DNA of 64,000 nucleotides, taken from Caulobacter hibisci (lineage in GTDB: Bacteria > Pseudomonadota > Alphaproteobacteria > Caulobacterales > Caulobacteraceae). Made by a program: the position numbers and the translations under genes. The stretch covers positions 62,001 through 126,000 of the forward strand of contig NZ_JADWOX010000013.1 in NCBI RefSeq assembly GCF_016135805.1. The letters run 5' to 3'. The notes beneath the pieces were generated by a model. That model was not told the DNA's origin, did no database searches, and saw only the letters and a program-made list of their open reading frames with translations. Every line of letters begins with the position of its first letter. Position 1 is the first letter of the stretch. This document shows positions 59,754 through 64,000 of the stretch, one piece after another.

Positions 59754-60596
59754 TCAGTGTCGCATTCCTGCGTCGGCGACCCACAGGCTGGGATCGAGGT
59801 TGCGGTCGCGCCACTTGAGGCGCCAGCACAGGTGGGGACCGGTGGCGCGGCCCTCCTTGCCGACGGCGCCGATGCGCTGTCCTTGCGTCACGCTCTGGCC
59901 GGCGGCGACGTCCACGCGGGAGAGGTGCAGATAGGCGCTGATCAGGCCCTGGCCGTGGTCGATCAGGATCAGGCCGCCCTCGAAGTGCAGGCCGGTCTCG
60001 GCGAAGGCGACGACGCCCGCGGCCGGCGCGACCACCGGCGTTCCGACCGGTGCCGCCAGGTCGACGCCGTAGTGCGGGCGCTTGGGCTCGCCGTTGAGGA
60101 TGCGCTGGCCGCCGAAGCTGGAGGAGCGGCGCGTGGCCTTCACCGGCCAGATGAAGCCGGTGCGGAAGAAGTCGCCGTCGATGCGGCTGGAAAAGCCCGC
60201 AGCCTTGCGCGCGCCCTCGGCGGCGATGCGGGCCAGCAGCGCCGGATCGTCCGGCGTGACCTGCGACGGCGGCAGGCCGTCGATGCGCTGGACGTCGAAG
60301 GTTCCGGGCGCGATCGCCACGCGGTGGCTCGCCGCGCCGTCGGGCGTCTGCACCGTGATCTCGGCGGTCGGAGGGGCGTCGCGGTCGAAGCCGACCATGA
60401 ACCAGCCGTCGGCCGAGCTCTGGGTGACCGAAACGCCGTCCACCAGCACGTCGGCGCGGGGCGCGGTGCGGCCGACGACGTAGCCGCCCTGTTCCAGGCG
60501 TCCATTCAGCGTCAGGCCAGGGGCCGCGGCGCGGGCGGAGAAGGCGAGGGGAAGGGCGGCGCCGACCAGGACGGCGAGAAGCCCCCGGCGGTTCAG
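59754..60596 (-). CDS. M23-family peptidase, secreted (probable CTG start)
   Basis: A 280-residue protein whose signal peptide starts LNRRGLLAVLVGAALPLAFS at a CTG codon (60596-60594) that overlaps the DUF2093 stop as CTGA. No ATG, GTG or TTG lies in frame close by. The C-terminal M23 (LytM) domain has HYGVDLAAPVG (HxxxD), YLHLSRVDV and GPHLCWRLKWRDRNLDP. In the last motif the usual HxH is HLC, so Cys stands where a zinc-binding His is normal. M23 enzymes cut peptidoglycan cross-links, but the His to Cys change leaves activity uncertain. It is third in the xseA-DUF2093 operon. Confidence 0.75.
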   Translation of the reverse strand: MNRRGLLAVLVGAALPLAFSARAAAPGLTLNGRLEQGGYVVGRTAPRADVLVDGVSVTQSSADGWFMVGFDRDAPPTAEITVQTPDGAASHRVAIAPGTFDVQRIDGLPPSQVTPDDPALLARIAAEGARKAAGFSSRIDGDFFRTGFIWPVKATRRSSSFGGQRILNGEPKRPHYGVDLAAPVGTPVVAPAAGVVAFAETGLHFEGGLILIDHGQGLISAYLHLSRVDVAAGQSVTQGQRIGAVGKEGRATGPHLCWRLKWRDRNLDPSLWVADAGMRH

Positions 60597-60811
60597 GCCT
60601 TGGTCTCCTGCCAGCGCTTCAACGCCTCTTTCGGCGTGGCGTAGGCTTCCTGCAGCTCGGGGCTCCAGTAGCGCAGGGCCTCCAGCGGCACCTTGGCGCC
60701 GGTGACGGCGCAGACCACGTACTGGCCGGGGCTGAGCACGGCGAAGTCGCCGTCGCCATAGTGCAGGACGGCCAGGCCGGATTTGCCGATGTCGCGATCG
60801 TAAGCGTTCAT
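60593..60811 (-). CDS. DUF2093 domain protein
   Basis: A 72-residue protein matching the alphaproteobacterial DUF2093 family: AVLHYGDGDFAVLSPGQYV, CAVTGAKVPLEALRYW and EAYATPKEAL. The role is not established. It lies 28 bases after xseA and overlaps the M23 peptidase start by four bases, so it is in the same operon. Confidence 0.93.
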   Translation of the reverse strand: MNAYDRDIGKSGLAVLHYGDGDFAVLSPGQYVVCAVTGAKVPLEALRYWSPELQEAYATPKEALKRWQETKA

Positions 60812-60838
60812 GGGACTCTTCTACGCCAAAGCGCGGGA

Positions 60839-62377
60839 CTAGAACAGATCGCCCTGGCCGGGTGACGGCGGGGGCGCGGGTTTCGGGCGCGGAGCCGGCT
60901 TGGGGGCCGCCTGCACGACAGGAGTGGGCGGAGGCGGCGGCGGCGTCGAGCCTTCGCCGTCGATCACCGCGTCGCGTTCGCCCAGCTTGAACTTCAGGTT
61001 CACACGCTCGCCGGCGGCCAGGTCGGCGGCCGAGCGGGCCAGGGTCCCGTCCATCTTGCGCACCAAGGCGAAGCCCAGCTCCAGCGGGCGTTCCGGGTTC
61101 AGCGACTGGCGCAGCTTGTCCAGCCCCGCCAGGCGATCGGCCTCGCGGTCGAGGCGGCGGCGAGCGACGGCGTTCAGGCGATCCCACAGGGCCGGCAGGC
61201 GGGCGTGCTGGGCGGCGCGTTCCGGCGCGCGGCGGGCGGCCAGGTCCAGGCGGCGGGAGAGGTCCGACAGGCGCTCGGCCTTGGCCTGGCGCTGGCGGGC
61301 CAGGGCCTCGGGCGACAGGCGGGCGGTGACCTTCAAGAGGTCCTGGGCGTGGACCGAGGTGTTGCGGGCCAGGGCCGCGTCCAGCCGGCCGGCGGCGATG
61401 TCGAACCGCTGCTGGGCCAGGGCGAGCAGGTCGTTGGGGCGGGGCAGGCCGCGTGCGGCGGCTTGCAGGCGCGTGCGGCGCTCTTCCACCACCCGGCCGG
61501 CGCAGCGCGACAGGCGGCGGTCGTAGTCGGAGACCAGGCCCCGCAGCTCGGCCAGCACGGGCGTGGCCATCTCGGCCGCCGCCGTCGGGGTGGGCGCGCG
61601 GCGGTCGGAGACGAAGTCGATCAGGGTGGTGTCGGTCTCGTGGCCGACGGCCGAGATCAGCGGGATGGTCCCCTCGGCCACCGTGCGGGCCAGGGCCTCG
61701 TCGTTGAAGGCCCAGAGGTCCTCCACCGAACCGCCGCCGCGCGCCACGATCAGGATGTCGGGGCGCGGGACGGGGCCGCCGGGCGTAAGGGCGTTGAAGC
61801 CCCGGATCGCGCCGGCCACCTGGCCGGCGGCGGCGTCGCCCTGCACGACCACCGGCCAGACGATGACGCGGCAGGGCCAGCGGTCGCGGATGCGGTGCAG
61901 GATATCGCGGATCACCGCGCCGGTCGGGCTGGTGATCACCCCGACCACGGCCGGCATCGAGGGCAGGGGCTTCTTGCGCTCGGAGGCGAACAGGCCCTCG
62001 CCGGCCAACTTCGCCTTCAGGCGTTCAAGCTGCGCCAGCAGAGCGCCGACGCCGGCGGCCTCCATGCTTTCGATGACGATCTGGTAGCGCGAACCGGCCG
62101 GATAGGTGGTGATCTTGCCGGTGACGATGACCTCGAGCCCGTGCTCGGGCCGCACGCCCAGGCCCCGCACATTGCCCTTCCAGACGACGCCGTCGATGGC
62201 GGCCTTGTCGTCCTTGATGGTCAGGTAGACGTGGCCGTTGGAGTGGTGGGTGACCTTGGAAAGCTCACCACGCAGCCGCACGAAGCCGTAGCGGTCTTCC
62301 AGCGTGCGCTTCAGCGCGAAGGCCAGTTCCGAGACGGAATAGGCGGGCGCGTTGGAATCGGGGGCGAGGTCGGTCAT
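60839..62377 (-). CDS. xseA: Exodeoxyribonuclease VII large subunit
   Basis: A 512-residue subunit that, with XseB, degrades single-stranded DNA. The N-terminal OB fold has [20 protein letters not shown]; the catalytic core has [35 protein letters not shown] and [18 protein letters not shown] coiled-coil central part and a Pro-rich C-terminal tail follow. I prefer the ATG at 62377; the ATG at 62389 would lie right behind the gcrA terminator. Confidence 0.95.
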   Translation of the reverse strand: MTDLAPDSNAPAYSVSELAFALKRTLEDRYGFVRLRGELSKVTHHSNGHVYLTIKDDKAAIDGVVWKGNVRGLGVRPEHGLEVIVTGKITTYPAGSRYQIVIESMEAAGVGALLAQLERLKAKLAGEGLFASERKKPLPSMPAVVGVITSPTGAVIRDILHRIRDRWPCRVIVWPVVVQGDAAAGQVAGAIRGFNALTPGGPVPRPDILIVARGGGSVEDLWAFNDEALARTVAEGTIPLISAVGHETDTTLIDFVSDRRAPTPTAAAEMATPVLAELRGLVSDYDRRLSRCAGRVVEERRTRLQAAARGLPRPNDLLALAQQRFDIAAGRLDAALARNTSVHAQDLLKVTARLSPEALARQRQAKAERLSDLSRRLDLAARRAPERAAQHARLPALWDRLNAVARRRLDREADRLAGLDKLRQSLNPERPLELGFALVRKMDGTLARSAADLAAGERVNLKFKLGERDAVIDGEGSTPPPPPPTPVVQAAPKPAPRPKPAPPPSPGQGDLF

Positions 62378-62390
62378 CGCATACAGCATA

Positions 62391-62418
62391 AAGCCCTCCC
62401 CGCGGAACGGGGAGGGCT
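62391..62418 (-). terminator. Terminator of gcrA
   Basis: An 11-base perfect stem AGCCCTCCCCG/CGGGGAGGGCT with a five-base loop, followed by TTTAT on the minus strand, between gcrA and xseA. Confidence 0.75.
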
Positions 62419-62470
62419 GCATGGCGAGAGCGCCTTGGCGACGCTTCTCTTATTGTCTTTTTGGCTGGCG

Positions 62471-63001
62471 CTAGATGTAGCGGCGCAGCGAACGGGCGAG
62501 CTCGGTGGCGCCGCCCTTCTTCTTGGTCTGCTGCGGCTGGTAGGCCACCCGGGCGTGTTCGCCGCAATAGGGGCCTTCCGATGAGCGGCGGCCGCAGAAG
62601 GTGAAGCCGTCCGACGACGGGTCGCCGATCGGCCACTTGCACATGTGGGCGCCGAGGGTCAGCACGGTGGCCGAGCCGGGGGCTTCGTTGCGCAGCACCG
62701 GAACCGACGGCTGCTGGTGGGCGGCGACCGGAACCGGGGCCGGGGCGACCGGTTCGGCGGCGACCACGCGGCGCGGCGCGGCCGGCATGGCCGTGGCGGC
62801 CGGGCGAGCCGGACGCGGGGCCTTGAAGGCCGGGCGCGCAGGCTGCGACGGCGCGGCGCGACCCGACAGGCCCAGGCGATGGACCTTGCCGATCACGGCG
62901 TTGCGGGTGACCCCGCCGAGTTGTTTGGCGATCTGACTGGCGGACAGCCCGTCCAGCCAAAGCTTCTTCAGGGTGGAGACCCGTTCGTCAGTCCAGCTCA
63001 T
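62471..63001 (-). CDS. gcrA: GcrA cell-cycle regulator
   Basis: A 176-residue GcrA. It binds DNA methylated at GANTC sites by CcrM, and sigma-70, to drive cell-cycle genes. The N-terminal helix-turn-helix has MSWTDERVSTLKKLWLDGLS and GVTRNAVIGKVHRLGLSG. The C-terminal sigma-binding part has CKWPIGDP, FCGRR and YCGEHARVAY. A Pro/Ala-rich linker joins them. The length is similar to the known C. crescentus protein. Its promoter region contains a CcrM site, a CtrA-like site and a weak DnaA box. Confidence 0.97.
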   Translation of the reverse strand: MSWTDERVSTLKKLWLDGLSASQIAKQLGGVTRNAVIGKVHRLGLSGRAAPSQPARPAFKAPRPARPAATAMPAAPRRVVAAEPVAPAPVPVAAHQQPSVPVLRNEAPGSATVLTLGAHMCKWPIGDPSSDGFTFCGRRSSEGPYCGEHARVAYQPQQTKKKGGATELARSLRRYI

Positions 63002-63106
63002 GGCCTTCTCCGCCTTAAAAAGGCGCCACGACGAGAACCCCACCTCGCCATGACCCTACATCTGGTGTACAGACCGCCCCGCCGGCGGCTGACCTACCAC
63101 ATAGTG

Positions 63107-63121
63107 TAAAGAATGCGTTAA
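63107..63121. promoter_or_regulatory. CtrA-like site upstream of gcrA
   Basis: TAAAGAATGCGTTAA matches the CtrA consensus TTAA-N7-TTAA with one changed base. gcrA is known to be repressed by CtrA in Caulobacter, so the position about 110 bases upstream of the start is meaningful. Confidence 0.5.
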
Positions 63122-63144
63122 GGCGCACAATAGGCGCCCGGTAG

Positions 63145-63154
63145 TCTGTCCACA
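63145..63154. promoter_or_regulatory. Weak DnaA box upstream of gcrA
   Basis: CTGTCCACA differs from the DnaA box TTATCCACA at two of nine positions. DnaA is known to activate gcrA in Caulobacter. Confidence 0.35.
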
Positions 63155-63167
63155 GAAACAATATATT

Positions 63168-63172
63168 GATTC
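63168..63172. promoter_or_regulatory. GANTC (CcrM methylation) site upstream of gcrA
   Basis: GATTC, the CcrM target, lies about 170 bases upstream of the gcrA start. In C. crescentus, the methylation state of the gcrA promoter affects its timing. Confidence 0.5.
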
Positions 63173-63241
63173 TCGAAGCGGGACGCTTGCGCCCGACCCC
63201 TCCCTGGCGCACATGGCGAAGGAATTTCCAGGATCAGGCCG

Positions 63242-64000
63242 ATGAGAGACATGGCAGACAGCGTCGTTCCGCCGCAGCCGCGCGATTATCACGGCTGGAA
63301 CTGGAGCGGGTTCCTCACCCTCTATCAGCGCGAGATCCGCCGGTTCTGGAAGGTGGGCATGCAGACCGTGGCCGCCCCGGTGGTCACCACGCTGCTCTAC
63401 ATGCTGGTGTTCGTGGTCGCGGTCGGCGCCAGCCGTCCGGCCGTCGAGGGCGTGACCTTCGGACATTTCGTGGCTCCGGGCCTGATCATGATGGCGGTGC
63501 TCAACAACGCCTTCGCCAATTCGTCCTCGTCGCTGATCCAGGCCAAGATGATGGGCCTGACCTCGGACTTTCTGACCCCGCCCCTGACCCCGCTGGAACA
63601 GGTGGCCGCCTTCGGCCTCGGCGCGGCGACCCGCGGCGTGGTGGTCGGCGCGGTGACGGCGGCCGTGATCGGCGTGCTGCCGGGCGCGGGCCTGCAGATC
63701 TCGCACCTGTGGGCGATCCTCTATTTCGCGGTCGGCGCGGCGGTGATCCTGGGCATGGCCGGCGTTCTGGCCGGCCTGTGGGCCGAGAAGTTCGACCAGC
63801 TGGCGGCGGTGACCAACTTCGCCATCATGCCGATGACCTTCCTGTCGGGCACCTTCTACCTGGTCGACAAGCTGCCCGAGCCGTTCCGCACGGCCAGCCA
63901 CTTCAACCCGTTCTTCTACCTGATCGACGGCTTCCGCTACGGCTTCATCGGCCACGCCGACGGCTCCATCGCCATCGGTGTCGTGGTCACGGCCGTGCTG
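63242..64000 (+). CDS. ABC-2 type transporter permease, N-terminal part
   Basis: The first 253 codons of a permease that runs off the right edge. The product begins MRDMADSVVPPQPRDYHGW and contains at least five hydrophobic helices, among them TVAAPVVTTLLYMLVFVVAV, GHFVAPGLIMMAVL and ILYFAVGAAVILGMAGVLAG, with the ABC-2 family segment PMTFLSGTFYLVDKLPEPF and PFFYLIDGFRYGFIG. Such permeases (YadH-like) pair with a separate ATPase to export lipids, polysaccharides or drugs. An alternative start lies at ATG 63251. The gene is divergent from gcrA. Confidence 0.85.
   Translation, partial: MRDMADSVVPPQPRDYHGWNWSGFLTLYQREIRRFWKVGMQTVAAPVVTTLLYMLVFVVAVGASRPAVEGVTFGHFVAPGLIMMAVLNNAFANSSSSLIQAKMMGLTSDFLTPPLTPLEQVAAFGLGAATRGVVVGAVTAAVIGVLPGAGLQISHLWAILYFAVGAAVILGMAGVLAGLWAEKFDQLAAVTNFAIMPMTFLSGTFYLVDKLPEPFRTASHFNPFFYLIDGFRYGFIGHADGSIAIGVVVTAVL

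Overview
The window is high-GC, densely coded chromosomal DNA from an alphaproteobacterium of the Caulobacter type. The best evidence for this is a gcrA cell-cycle regulator near the right end. A GANTC (CcrM-type) site and a CtrA-like half-match lie upstream of it. Also in favour are two large TonB-dependent receptors, DUF2093 and DUF3297 proteins, and many Caulobacter-style small intergenic repeats. I see no phage, transposase, CRISPR array or rRNA; the one tRNA is tRNA-Leu(CAA). The content is core or lineage-core chromosome rather than an island.

Layout. 1-9.8 kb: the end of a siderophore-interacting reductase, a TonB receptor with a Gly/Gln-repeat insertion, a divergent PhoP/PhoQ-like two-component pair, parC, and a secreted serine hydrolase. 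9.8-15.5 kb: small proteins, a haem-oxygenase-like diiron oxidase, a Cys/His-rich membrane protein, a MarR regulator, a P1 peptidase and an HWE/HisKA_2 kinase. 15.6-20.8 kb: a FecI-FecR-FecA-type surface-signalling unit (ECF sigma, FecR, STN-domain receptor). 21-23.7 kb: a two-gene DNA-repair operon (radical SAM protein and a DUF4130-UdgX fusion). 23.7-33.6 kb: an exported DUF3857/transglutaminase protein (apparently frameshifted), a ZnT9-like CDF transporter, DUF808, a DUF6880-like protein and a GGDEF-EAL protein.

33.6-43.2 kb: tRNA-Leu, a LysR regulator divergent from a pirin-wrbA pair, upp, a single-domain response regulator, phosphomannomutase/phosphoglucomutase, gpmA and two tandem pentapeptide-repeat paralogues. 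43.2-44.2 kb is a gene-free stretch with hairpins and inverted repeats. 44.2-50.5 kb: an M49-like peptidase, a DUF4173/response-regulator/histidine-kinase operon (kinase apparently frameshifted), and an Hsp20 gene behind a ROSE-like RNA thermometer. 50.8-55.1 kb: two exported methyltransferase-fold proteins, a secreted unknown, SCP2, an alpha/beta hydrolase and a NUDIX enzyme. 55.3-64 kb: HisN-type phosphatase, an XRE regulator, an LpxL-type acyltransferase, a glycosyltransferase, a CheY-like protein, an M23-DUF2093-xseA operon, gcrA and the start of an ABC-2 permease.

The points most worth a second look are: two single-base frameshifts that each split a signal or membrane N-terminus from its domain; methyltransferase-fold proteins with export signals; the ROSE-like hairpin; a likely CTG start for the M23 peptidase; the complete diiron ligand set in an orphan haem-oxygenase-like protein; and the structured gene-free region around 43.3-44.2 kb.
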